In this document: positions 8,439 to 16,530 of the stretch, in pieces
Layout: each line of letters begins with the position of its first letter
How positions within the stretch are numbered: the stretch's first letter is position 1
Assembly: GCF_902501965.1 (NCBI RefSeq)
Contig: NZ_CABWID010000016.1
Span: forward strand, 1 to 64,000
Length of the DNA stretch: 64,000 nt
Direction: 5' to 3'
From: Collinsella sp. AK_207A
Lineage (GTDB): Bacteria; Actinomycetota; Coriobacteriia; Coriobacteriales; Coriobacteriaceae
Program-made: the position numbers and the translations under genes
The notes under the pieces: generated by a model
The model's database searches: none
Told to the model about the DNA's origin: nothing
Seen by the model: only the letters and a program-made list of their open reading frames with translations

Positions 8439-10004
8439 ATGGCCTGTACGACGATCTTGGTGGGAAAGGCTGCGAGCTACGATGGCTCGACCATCATCGC
8501 CCGAAACGAGGACAGCCCCAACGGACAGTTTCGGCCGAAGCGGATGGAGGTCGTGCAACCCACTGATCAACCTCGAACCTATACCTCCGTACTCGGCCAC
8601 CTGACCATCGAGCTCCCCGATAGTCCCCTGCGCTACACGTCCGTGCCCGACGCCATCACGGACCAGGGCATCTGGGCCGCAGCCGGTTTCAACAGCGAGA
8701 ACGTTGCCATGACGGCAACCGAGACCATCACCTCCAACGAGCGCGTGCTGGGCGCGGACCCGCTGGTGAGCTTTGTCCCCGCCAAGGGCGCTGAGGGCGA
8801 CCCCGGCTATGCTCCCGGGCGGGCGGGCGGACTGGGTGAGGAGGACCTCGTCACCGTGGTGCTGCCCTATATCCACTCTGCGCGCGAGGGCGTGGCGCGC
8901 CTGGGCTCCCTGCTTGAGGAGTACGGCACCTACGAGATGAACGGCATCGCCTTCTCGGACGTCGACGAGATCTGGTGGCTCGAGACCGTCGGCGGGCACC
9001 ATTGGATTGCCAAGCGCGTTCCGGACGACGCCTACGTGACCATGCCCAACCAGCTGGGCATCGACAGTTTCGACCTTGCGGATGCAGAGGGCGAGCAGCG
9101 CAACCACATGGCAAGTCCCGATTTGCGGCAATGGATGGCGGATAACCATCTCGACCTGACCTTCGGCGCGGTCGGTCCCGTCGGCTTCGCGGGCAAGGAG
9201 GGGGCGGCAGCGGGCAACCTCGGCGTCGCCGACGTCTTCAACCCGCGTGAGGCCTTTGGCAGCCACAGCGATTCCGATCATGTCTACAACACGCCGCGCG
9301 CCTGGTACATGCAGCGCTGCCTGAATCCCTCCGCCGCGTGGGACGGTCCGGCGGCAAAGCTCCGTCCCGAGAGCGATGCGATTCCCTGGAGCCGGACACC
9401 GGAGCGCAAGCTCACCATCGAGGATGTGAAGTACGTGCTCTCCGCCCATTACCAGGGCACGCCCTTCGACCCCTACGGCTGGCAGGGCACGCCCGACACG
9501 CGCGGCGCCTATCGTCCCATCGGCATCAACCGCAACGGGCAGCTTGCGGTGCTGCAGATCCGCCCCTACGTGCCGGCAGCCTTCCGGTCCGTGCAGTGGA
9601 TGGCCTTTGGATCGAACCCCTTCAACGCGCTCGTGCCGCTCTACGGCAATGTAGACGAGCTGCCCGAATATCTCTGCAACACGTCCGAGCGCGTGACGAG
9701 CGAGAGCTTCTACTGGGCAAACCGTCTGATCGGCGCGCTGGCCGACGCGCGCTTCCACGATAACGCGGCCGCCGTCGAGGGCTACCAGGAGCGTATGGGA
9801 GCACTGGGGCACCAGATGCTGCGCGAGACGGATGCCGCCGTGGCGGAGGCTGTCGCCGATGAGGTGCCTGCGGCGCTCGCGCATGCGAACGGGGAGCTGG
9901 CGGCTACGCTCAAGCGCGAGACGGAGAAGCTGTTGGGACGGGTGCTCTACACCACGAGCTGCGCCATGCGGAACGGTTTCTCGATGAGCGACAACGAGCG
10001 ATAG
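8439..10004 (+). CDS. C69-family dipeptidase (Ntn hydrolase)
   Basis: A 521-aa PepD/dipeptidase A-like hydrolase. In this family an N-terminal Cys is the nucleophile and is exposed by removal of the leader. Here the N-terminus is MACTTILVGKAASYDGS followed by IIARNEDS, matching the family start. The start at 8439 is set by GGGAGG 5 nt upstream, giving Cys3; an ATG 12 nt earlier lacks spacing. No membrane segment or lipobox was seen, so it is likely cytoplasmic peptide catabolism. Stands alone. Confidence 0.93.
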   Translation: MACTTILVGKAASYDGSTIIARNEDSPNGQFRPKRMEVVQPTDQPRTYTSVLGHLTIELPDSPLRYTSVPDAITDQGIWAAAGFNSENVAMTATETITSNERVLGADPLVSFVPAKGAEGDPGYAPGRAGGLGEEDLVTVVLPYIHSAREGVARLGSLLEEYGTYEMNGIAFSDVDEIWWLETVGGHHWIAKRVPDDAYVTMPNQLGIDSFDLADAEGEQRNHMASPDLRQWMADNHLDLTFGAVGPVGFAGKEGAAAGNLGVADVFNPREAFGSHSDSDHVYNTPRAWYMQRCLNPSAAWDGPAAKLRPESDAIPWSRTPERKLTIEDVKYVLSAHYQGTPFDPYGWQGTPDTRGAYRPIGINRNGQLAVLQIRPYVPAAFRSVQWMAFGSNPFNALVPLYGNVDELPEYLCNTSERVTSESFYWANRLIGALADARFHDNAAAVEGYQERMGALGHQMLRETDAAVAEAVADEVPAALAHANGELAATLKRETEKLLGRVLYTTSCAMRNGFSMSDNER

Positions 10005-10055
10005 CGCCCGATTGGGTACAAGAGAAAGAATGTGGCTCCAGATAAGGGAGGAACT

Positions 10056-10484
10056 ATGGCTTCGATGTTCGAGAACTTGGTCAATGGCATGGTGAACGTG
10101 AGCTTCGGCGCGGCCGCGATGGCCGCCGAGAAGGGCAAGGGCTTCCTCGACGACCTCGCGACTAAGGGCGCCGAGGTGCGCAGCGATCCCGAGATGCCGG
10201 ATTTCGCGCGCTCCCTCTCGGATGCCTTCAAGGCTGCGGGCGGTACGGTCTCCGATGTCACGGAGCGCTTGAGCACGCAGGGCGAGTCCATGGCCGATAA
10301 GGTGCTCGACGAGCTTATCCTGCTGCGCGCGCGTCAGATGGATGCCGGCGAGCGTCCCGATTTCCTGAAGCACGTCCAGGATCTGGTGGATAACGCGGAT
10401 GCCGAGCCCGTCAAGGTGAAGGTCGAGTCCGTGGAGGTCGAGGGCGAACCCGTGGACGCCGATGAGGGCGAGAAGGCGGAGTAG
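10056..10484 (+). CDS. Phasin-like small helical protein upstream of an ABC1 kinase
   Basis: A 142-aa, predominantly helical and acidic protein (FENLVNGMVNVSFGAAAMAAEKGKG... then DDLATKGAE.. and a DE/VK-rich tail). The N-terminal half resembles the phasin/PhaF-type coiled-coil family by pattern (amphipathic AAA/GKG helix), but there is no diagnostic motif. The ATG at 10056 has GGGAGG 5-6 nt upstream. It ends 9 nt before the ABC1 kinase, so the two are almost certainly cotranscribed and may act together. Function unassigned. Confidence 0.7.
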   Translation: MASMFENLVNGMVNVSFGAAAMAAEKGKGFLDDLATKGAEVRSDPEMPDFARSLSDAFKAAGGTVSDVTERLSTQGESMADKVLDELILLRARQMDAGERPDFLKHVQDLVDNADAEPVKVKVESVEVEGEPVDADEGEKAE

Positions 10485-10493
10485 CCCTCTTCT

Positions 10494-12248
10494 ATGGATG
10501 CCGGAGCGAGCAAGAACCCGTACAACGACCCGAACGCGCCCGTCGACGACGAGCTTATCGACGATATCTCGGCGAGCGGCAGGCGTCATGCGCGAGCCGT
10601 GGACGCGTTTCCCGAGGAACCGGAGGTCATGGTTCCGGAGGAGAAGTACCAGCTCACGCCGATGGGCCGTCGCGTTCGCATCGGGCAGATCTTCAGCTTG
10701 CTGCGCAAGTACGAGGTCTGGCACAACCTGACCCCGGTTCGTCTGCGCCGCCTGCTCGAAGAGCTGGGGCCCATGTTCGTCAAGATGGGGCAGATCCTTG
10801 CCAACCGCTCGGAGATCCTGCCCCAGCCGTATTGCGACGAGCTGCGCCACCTGCGCACCGAGGTCGATCCGGTTCCCTATAGCGTGATCGTGGACTGCCT
10901 GGAGGCGGAGTACGGCCAGAAGCTCGGTGAGATCTTCGATGCGGTGGACCCCAACCCGCTCGGCTCCGCCTCGCTCGCGCAGGTGCATCGTGCCCGCCTG
11001 GTAACGGGCGAGGACGTGGCGGTGAAGATCCAGCGCCCCGGTGCCCAGCAGATCATGGCGCAGGATATCGACATCATGCGCTCGATCGTGCGACACGCCT
11101 CGCGCTTCATCAAAACCGATCAGTTCGTGGACCTGCGCGCGGTGGTCGAGGAGCTGTGGCGGAGCTTCCGCGAGGAGACCAACTTCCTCATGGAGGCGCG
11201 CAACCTCACGGACTTCCGTGCATTCCACGAGCGGGTGCGCGGCATCTCGTGCCCGCGCTCGTATCCGGAGTTCTGTACCGAGCACATCGTCGTCATGGAC
11301 TACATCGACGGCATCTCCATCGCGGACCCGACCGCGCTCGTGGACGCCGGTTACAACCTGGAGCACCTGGGCGCCAAGATCGTGGAGGACTACTCCACGC
11401 AGGTGCTGGACGACGGATTCTTCCACGCCGACCCGCATGCGGGCAACATCATCGTTAAGGACGGCGTGATCTACTTCATCGACCTTGGCATGGTGGGGCG
11501 CATGTCCAGCCATGACCGCGTCATCGTGAAGGACATCATCTACTCCGTGGCGGAGGGCGACGTGCCCAAGCTGAAGGACTCGCTCATGCGCTTTGCCGTG
11601 ACGCGCGGCAATTCCGCGGAGCTCGACCATACCGCCTTTCTCTCCGACCTCGACTTCATCGTCGCCGACTTCGCCGGTCTGGACCTGCGCGACCTGGATA
11701 TCGGCGAGTTCCTGACCTCGCTCGTGAACCTGGCGCGCAAGAACGACGTGGAGCTCCCCGCCGTGGTGACCATGTTCGCGCGCGGCATGGTGACGCTTGA
11801 GGGCCTGCTTTCGGAGTACATGCCCGAGGTCAACATGGTCTCGATCATCTCGGCGCACATCCAGCACGAGAAGAGCTCCTTCACACGTGCCCGCGAGACC
11901 GCCGAGGCCCTGGGCGCCCAGAGCCTGCGCGCGGTGAAGGGCCAGCTCGAGGCTGCCGAACAGCTGGGATTGGCGAGCCGCATGCTCACGCGCGGCCAGC
12001 TGAAGATCAACGCGCAGGTGCTGGGTTCCGATGCGGTGTTGAGACGCTTGGGGCAGATCATGGACCGCCTCTCGATGTCCATCGTCATCGCCGGCCTGTT
12101 CATCGGGTCTTCGGTGGTGTACTACGCCAAGATCCAGCCCGTGATCTTCGGCATCCCCGTCATCGGCTTTCTGGGGTATCTGAGCGCCCTTGTGCTGGCA
12201 CTGGGGCTGGGGCGGAGCATCTGGCTGAACGGCCACGGCAAGCGATAG
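10494..12248 (+). CDS. ABC1/UbiB-family atypical kinase, membrane-anchored
   Basis: A 584-aa protein with the family marks: KxGQ motif (K97-M-G-Q), the alanine/serine-rich GSASLAQVHRA loop, catalytic DPHAGN beginning at D313, and FIDLGM. Two hydrophobic C-terminal segments (about 525-575: IVIAGLFIGSSVVYY and FLGYLSALVLALGLG) would place it in the membrane. UbiB proteins support isoprenoid quinone/lipid metabolism; the substrate here is unknown. No quinone biosynthesis gene is nearby. Paired with the upstream phasin-like gene. A residue stretch of about 60 disordered amino acids precedes the domain. Confidence 0.93.
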   Translation: MDAGASKNPYNDPNAPVDDELIDDISASGRRHARAVDAFPEEPEVMVPEEKYQLTPMGRRVRIGQIFSLLRKYEVWHNLTPVRLRRLLEELGPMFVKMGQILANRSEILPQPYCDELRHLRTEVDPVPYSVIVDCLEAEYGQKLGEIFDAVDPNPLGSASLAQVHRARLVTGEDVAVKIQRPGAQQIMAQDIDIMRSIVRHASRFIKTDQFVDLRAVVEELWRSFREETNFLMEARNLTDFRAFHERVRGISCPRSYPEFCTEHIVVMDYIDGISIADPTALVDAGYNLEHLGAKIVEDYSTQVLDDGFFHADPHAGNIIVKDGVIYFIDLGMVGRMSSHDRVIVKDIIYSVAEGDVPKLKDSLMRFAVTRGNSAELDHTAFLSDLDFIVADFAGLDLRDLDIGEFLTSLVNLARKNDVELPAVVTMFARGMVTLEGLLSEYMPEVNMVSIISAHIQHEKSSFTRARETAEALGAQSLRAVKGQLEAAEQLGLASRMLTRGQLKINAQVLGSDAVLRRLGQIMDRLSMSIVIAGLFIGSSVVYYAKIQPVIFGIPVIGFLGYLSALVLALGLGRSIWLNGHGKR

Positions 12249-12296
12249 CGGGCACCTGGGACCTTCGCGCGGAACCGCGTCGTCGTTTAGAGCCGT

Positions 12297-13043
12297 CTAG
12301 GCGCGCTGGATGACGCCGTGGCTGATGCCCGTGACGCGTTCGATTTGCCGGATGGGGAAGCCTTCGCGCTTTGCGTGCCGAAGCACGCTGTCGCGGCGGG
12401 CGCGCGGCTCCTTGCCGAGCTCGCGGGCCTCAAGGGAGAATTCCGTTTGCATGTACGCGCGCAACTCGTCGTCGGCGCGACGGTTCCGCCCCCGCTGCTC
12501 CAGCACCTGGGCGGTGCCGTCCGCCTCCGAGGCATCAACGAAGCGGTAGAGCTCGTCGATGCTGGGGAAGAGCTCTTTTACGAGGCTTTTGCTGAGCATG
12601 CCACCTTGCTCGCGATATGCGGCGTAGCTGCTCCAGCGGTAGGAGTTCGTCTTCGCCACCTTTGCCCGCTCGGGATTGCGCAGGATGGAGCGGACCACGG
12701 TGAGCGCGTAACCCTCATCCTCGATGCAGCGGGAGTCGAACCGGCCGCGGAAGAGGTGGCCGGTTCGATGATGGCGGTTGTTGAAATAGGTGGCGTACGC
12801 GCCGTTCAGGCCCGACATGAAGGCTGAGAGTTCGTCGCTGATGTCGCGGAGGAGCAGGTGATAGTGGTCGTCCATGAGGCACCACGCGCCGAGCTCCACG
12901 CCGGTGGCGCCGAGTCGGTTTCGAAGAAGCTCGAGAAACCGCTGGTAGTCAGCTTCGTCCTCGAAGATCGACTGACGCGAATCGCCCCGCGCGTTAACGT
13001 GGTAGAGGCCGCTCTCGCACGTCGCTCTCGCCTCTCGCGGCAT
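12297..13043 (-). CDS. REP-associated tyrosine transposase (RAYT / TnpA-REP, Y1 family)
   Basis: A 248-aa Y1 HUH-type protein. LMDDHYHLLLRD supplies the HUH pair (H60, H62) and the helix GAYATYFNNRHHRTGHLFRGRF carries the candidate catalytic Tyr. The C-terminus adds a basic helix-turn-helix-like extension (about 200-248). RAYTs are single-copy domesticated transposases that handle REP hairpins. The start at 13041-13043 (MPREARATCESG) matches the family; a longer in-frame extension is not supported. The palindrome at 13062-13094 lies just upstream, as expected for a cognate REP. The gene sits alone between the ABC1 kinase and the MetRS-like gene, convergent with the former. Confidence 0.92.
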   Translation of the reverse strand: MPREARATCESGLYHVNARGDSRQSIFEDEADYQRFLELLRNRLGATGVELGAWCLMDDHYHLLLRDISDELSAFMSGLNGAYATYFNNRHHRTGHLFRGRFDSRCIEDEGYALTVVRSILRNPERAKVAKTNSYRWSSYAAYREQGGMLSKSLVKELFPSIDELYRFVDASEADGTAQVLEQRGRNRRADDELRAYMQTEFSLEARELGKEPRARRDSVLRHAKREGFPIRQIERVTGISHGVIQRA

Positions 13044-13061
13044 GGCTTCCTCCCCGGGCGA

Positions 13062-13094
13062 AGTGGTACATTGGGACTGTCCCACTGTACCACT
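13062..13094. repeat. REP-like palindrome upstream of the RAYT gene
   Basis: Nested inverted repeat: outer arms AGTGGTACA (13062-13070) and TGTACCACT (13086-13094), inner GGGAC-T-GTCCC. It lies between the RAYT start and the divergent MetRS-like gene. Palindromes with a GGGACTGTCCC centre next to RAYT genes are the usual substrate type, so it may be the cognate REP or an operator. Confidence 0.7.
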
Positions 13095-13174
13095 CTGCTT
13101 GATGGGCCGCTGTGCGATAATGGACGCTTGTACGTCGTTTCTACCTGCGCATCCATGCGGAAAGGATCCTCCCC

Positions 13175-15340
13175 ATGGCAAAGCATCTCACCACTGCCGA
13201 CCGTCCCTCCTGGCCGCGTCGCGCCATCGTGACCGCGGGCATGCCCTACGGCAACAAGGGCTTGCACTTCGGGCACGTGGGCGGCGTCTTCGTACCGGCT
13301 GACTTCTACGCCCGCTTCCTCCGCGACCGCCTGGGCCGCGAGAACGTGATGTTCGTCTCGGGCACGGATTGCTATGGCTCGCCCATCATGGAGGGCTATC
13401 GCAAGAAGGTCGATGCCGGCGAGTTCGAGGGCTCGATTCGCGATTATGTCCAGGGCAATCACGATCGCCAGGCCAAGACGCTGCGCGACTTCGAGATCTC
13501 CTGCGACCTGTACGGCGGATCCGGCTTGGAGCCGGCGCTTCGCGTGCACGAGCGCATGACGGCCGAGGTGGTCAACCGCCTGCACGAGCAGGGCAAGCTG
13601 GAAAAGCTCTCCACCAAGCAGTTCTACGACCCCCGGGCCGGTCAGTTCCTGAACGGTCGCCAGGTGATCGGGCGCTGCCCCATCCAGGGCTGCAAGTCCG
13701 AGAAGGCCTACGCCGATGAATGCGATCTGGGTCATCAGTTCGAGCCTGAGGAGCTCATCGCCCCCAAGAGCGCGCTCACGGGCGAAGTGCCCGAGCTGCG
13801 CCCGGTGGACAACCTCTACTTCGACCTGCCGAGCTACCTCGATGCCATCAAGCGCCACACCAAGGAGCTCGAGGCGGACGAGACCGTGCGCCCCGTGGTC
13901 TCCAAGACCATGGAGGAGTGGCTGCTTCCCGCCCAGCTCTACATTCAGGTGAAGTTCCGCGAGGCCTTCGAGGCCGTCCGCGGCGAGCTGCCCGAGCACA
14001 CCGTGACCGAGTCCCCGGACGGCAAGGGGTCCTTCGTGGTGACCTTCCCCAGCTGGAAGGAGCGCGACGCCGCGCATGAGCCGCTGGGGCGCGGGGGCGT
14101 GCGCTTCCGCTCCGGTAAGGCGCTCGTGCCGTTCCGCATCACGGGCAATATCACGTGGGGCGTGCCGGTGCCCGATATCGATGGCTGCCATGACCTGACC
14201 TGCTGGTGCTGGCCCGAGAGCCTCTGGGCGCCCATCAGCTTCTCGCGCACGGTCCTCGCGCGTAACGAGGCCGCCGGCGCCATGGATGCACCGGGTGCCG
14301 AGGTGGCCGCCCACGACGCCGCCATCGCCGAAACCGACGCTCCCGACGTGATCGCGCGCCCGGCCTATGCCCACGCCTCGCTCGACTGGCACGATTGGTG
14401 GTGCTCGGACGATGCCAAGGTCTACCAGTTCATCGGCCAGGACAACATCTACTTCTACTGCGTGGCGCAGACCGCGCTGTGGGAGGCGCTTGGCTGGAAC
14501 CTGCGCCAGACCACGGTGGCCGCCAACTACCACATCCTCTACATGGGCAAGAAGGCGAGCTCAAGCTCTCAGACCCCGCCGCCACTCGCCGAGGAGCTGC
14601 TCGACCACTATACCGCCGAGCAGCTGCGCGCGCACTGGATCTCTCTGGGACTCGGCGAGAAGCCGGTGAGCTTCTCCCCGAAGGCCTTCGATACGCGCGA
14701 GACCGGCAAGAACCCGGATGGTTCGCCGCTGCTCGCCCGCGATGACAAGCGGGTGATCGACCCCGCCCTCAAGGAGGGTGCGATGCTCACGGGCGTCTTC
14801 AACCGCCTGGCCCGTTCGTGCTTCTACGCGGTGGCCGAGAAGGAAGGCGACGGGAGCGCGGTGCGGACCGGCTGCATTCCCGCCGGTGAGCCGAGCGCGG
14901 CGGTGCTCGAGGCCTGCGAGCAGGCGGTACTCGCCTTCGAGCGCGACATGTACCGCTTTGAGCTGCACCACGCGCTCGGCGTGTGCGACACGTTCCTGCG
15001 CGCGGCCAACAAGCGCTGGAGCGATGCCAGCAAGGCAGCCAAGAACGTGGCGGCCGAGGGGGATGCCGAGCGCGGGGATGAGCTCATGCGCGCTGCGCTC
15101 GTGGACGCCTTCCAGGAGCTGCGCGTGGCGGCGATTCTGATGCACGGTATTGTGCCGGCGGGCACGGAGCTCATCTGCGAGCACTTCAACGTGGCGCCGG
15201 AGACGTTCTTTAGCTGGGAGCACGTGCTGCAGGCGACGGACGAGTTCGTGCGCGGCCTCGGCGAGGAGCCGGGTGAGCACCGTGTGCGCCCCCTGCCGCC
15301 GCGCTTCGACTTCTTCTCCAAGCACGAGAGCCAGTACTAG
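13175..15340 (+). CDS. metG: Methionyl-tRNA synthetase-like class I tRNA ligase with an altered KMSKS loop
   Basis: A 721-aa protein with the class I HIGH signature as HFGH (in GLHFGHVGG), a Cys/His zinc-knuckle region (CPIQGCKSEKAYADECDLGH), the WGVPVPD motif and a C-terminal helical anticodon-binding-like region. The catalytic KMSKS is replaced by K459-K-A-S-S-S-S followed by TPPP, in an otherwise MetRS-like context (LLDHYTAEQLRAHW). The HIGH region and connective-peptide zinc site favour MetRS. The altered loop and insertions mean it may be either the only MetRS of this lineage or a paralogue with another job. Ribosome site GGAAAGGA. Directly followed (0 nt) by the GNAT gene. Confidence 0.8.
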   Translation: MAKHLTTADRPSWPRRAIVTAGMPYGNKGLHFGHVGGVFVPADFYARFLRDRLGRENVMFVSGTDCYGSPIMEGYRKKVDAGEFEGSIRDYVQGNHDRQAKTLRDFEISCDLYGGSGLEPALRVHERMTAEVVNRLHEQGKLEKLSTKQFYDPRAGQFLNGRQVIGRCPIQGCKSEKAYADECDLGHQFEPEELIAPKSALTGEVPELRPVDNLYFDLPSYLDAIKRHTKELEADETVRPVVSKTMEEWLLPAQLYIQVKFREAFEAVRGELPEHTVTESPDGKGSFVVTFPSWKERDAAHEPLGRGGVRFRSGKALVPFRITGNITWGVPVPDIDGCHDLTCWCWPESLWAPISFSRTVLARNEAAGAMDAPGAEVAAHDAAIAETDAPDVIARPAYAHASLDWHDWWCSDDAKVYQFIGQDNIYFYCVAQTALWEALGWNLRQTTVAANYHILYMGKKASSSSQTPPPLAEELLDHYTAEQLRAHWISLGLGEKPVSFSPKAFDTRETGKNPDGSPLLARDDKRVIDPALKEGAMLTGVFNRLARSCFYAVAEKEGDGSAVRTGCIPAGEPSAAVLEACEQAVLAFERDMYRFELHHALGVCDTFLRAANKRWSDASKAAKNVAAEGDAERGDELMRAALVDAFQELRVAAILMHGIVPAGTELICEHFNVAPETFFSWEHVLQATDEFVRGLGEEPGEHRVRPLPPRFDFFSKHESQY

Positions 15341-15910
15341 ATGACACCCGGGTTCACGATCCGGCGTGCCTGTGCGGACGAGGCTGCCGCCGTGCTCGAC
15401 GTCATCGAGGACGGGCGCCGTGCGATCGCCGAGCTGGGTATCGCGCAGTGGCAGAACGGGTACCCCGACCTGACGGCCGTGGAGCGGGACATCGCGGCGG
15501 GAGCCTGCTGGGTTGCCGCTGCCGGCGCAGAGGCCGAGTGCGCGCTACTCGGCACCTGCGCGGTCTGCCTTGAGCGCGATGTCGACTACGCTGCCGCCGG
15601 GGCCGCGGGGGTGCGCTGGCTCACCCGCGATGACACCGGTCGGGTCGAGCCGCCGTATGTGGCCGTGCACCGGTGCGCCGTGGCTGCCGGGGATGGGCGT
15701 CGGGGTGTGATGAGCGCCCTGCTCCTGGCCGCCGTGCGCCTCGCGCGTACCGAGGGCCGTCGCTCCGTGCGCATGGACACGCATCCTGGCAATGTCCGCA
15801 TGCGCGGGTTCCTCGAGCGCCACGGCTTTGCCGAGCTTGCCGCTTTCCATATGGTCGGGCATCCCGTGCCCGACGACGATGTGCGCATCGCCTACGAGAA
15901 GCTGCTGTAG
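15341..15910 (+). CDS. GNAT-family N-acetyltransferase
   Basis: A 189-aa protein of the acetyltransferase fold: N-terminal TIRRACADEAAAVLDVIEDG, central beta strand and the acetyl-CoA loop region around AAGDGRRGVMSALLLAAVRLA (a variant of the RGxG/A motif), and C-terminal FLERHGFAELA. The substrate is unknown. The ATG follows the MetRS-like stop with no gap, so the two are translationally coupled. It ends 8 nt before the DUF3267 gene. Confidence 0.88.
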   Translation: MTPGFTIRRACADEAAAVLDVIEDGRRAIAELGIAQWQNGYPDLTAVERDIAAGACWVAAAGAEAECALLGTCAVCLERDVDYAAAGAAGVRWLTRDDTGRVEPPYVAVHRCAVAAGDGRRGVMSALLLAAVRLARTEGRRSVRMDTHPGNVRMRGFLERHGFAELAAFHMVGHPVPDDDVRIAYEKLL

Positions 15911-15918
15911 GGTTCGCT

Positions 15919-16530
15919 ATGGACCGCACCGGAGGCATCCGCATCTTCGAGGATGGGGAGTTCCAGAGCGGGATGGCCCTTGCCTCCGGCGTCGTGCTTG
16001 CATTCGGCCTTGTGCTCGGTGTTGCCGGCATGCTGGTCGGCGGTCGCTTTCCTTTTGGCGGCGCGGCGCCGGAATCCGCGCTGATTGAGCTTTTCCTTGG
16101 CGCTGCGCTGCTCCTGGCGTCGTTCGCCGTCCACGAACTCGTTCACGGCCTCTTCTTCAAGCTGTTTGCCCCTGCGGGTTCGCGTGTGACCTTCGGGGCG
16201 AACTGGAGGGCCGGCATGCTCTATGCTTGCGCGGAGGGCATCGTCTACGCCAGACGGCAGTACCAGGTAATCATCCTCGCGCCGACGATCGCGGTGACCA
16301 TCCTGCTCGTCTTGGGAGGGATGGTCACCGGGCACGGCGCCGTGGCGTACGTCGTCGCCGTGCTGCATCTGTCCGGCTGCACGGGCGATTGGGGCTACCT
16401 GCTGGAACTTGCCCGTCGGCCCGATGTAGAGCGTTGCATGGACACGGATTGGGGCGTGGCGTTCCTGCACGCCGGTGAAGAGGCGGGATGCGAGGGCCCT
16501 ACTCGATCAGCATCGCGTCGCCAAAGCTGA
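15919..16530 (+). CDS. DUF3267 family membrane protein with HExxH motif
   Basis: A 203-aa integral membrane protein with about four hydrophobic segments. HELVHG in the second segment is the HExxH-type metal-binding signature of the DUF3267 putative metalloprotease family. The GCTGDWGYL segment near the C-terminus is also typical of that family. Third gene of the MetRS-GNAT-DUF3267 run. Its 3' end overlaps the convergent queA by 32 nt (16499-16530), so the last residues may not be conserved. Confidence 0.85.
   Translation: MDRTGGIRIFEDGEFQSGMALASGVVLAFGLVLGVAGMLVGGRFPFGGAAPESALIELFLGAALLLASFAVHELVHGLFFKLFAPAGSRVTFGANWRAGMLYACAEGIVYARRQYQVIILAPTIAVTILLVLGGMVTGHGAVAYVVAVLHLSGCTGDWGYLLELARRPDVERCMDTDWGVAFLHAGEEAGCEGPTRSASRRQS

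Noticed and set aside
8394-12236. A very long open frame on the minus strand opposite the dipeptidase and ABC1 kinase
   Set aside because: High-GC third-position bias leaves a stop-free antisense frame. The translation is low-complexity (H/R/G/L rich) and no family motif or ribosome site is present; the plus-strand genes are unmistakable.
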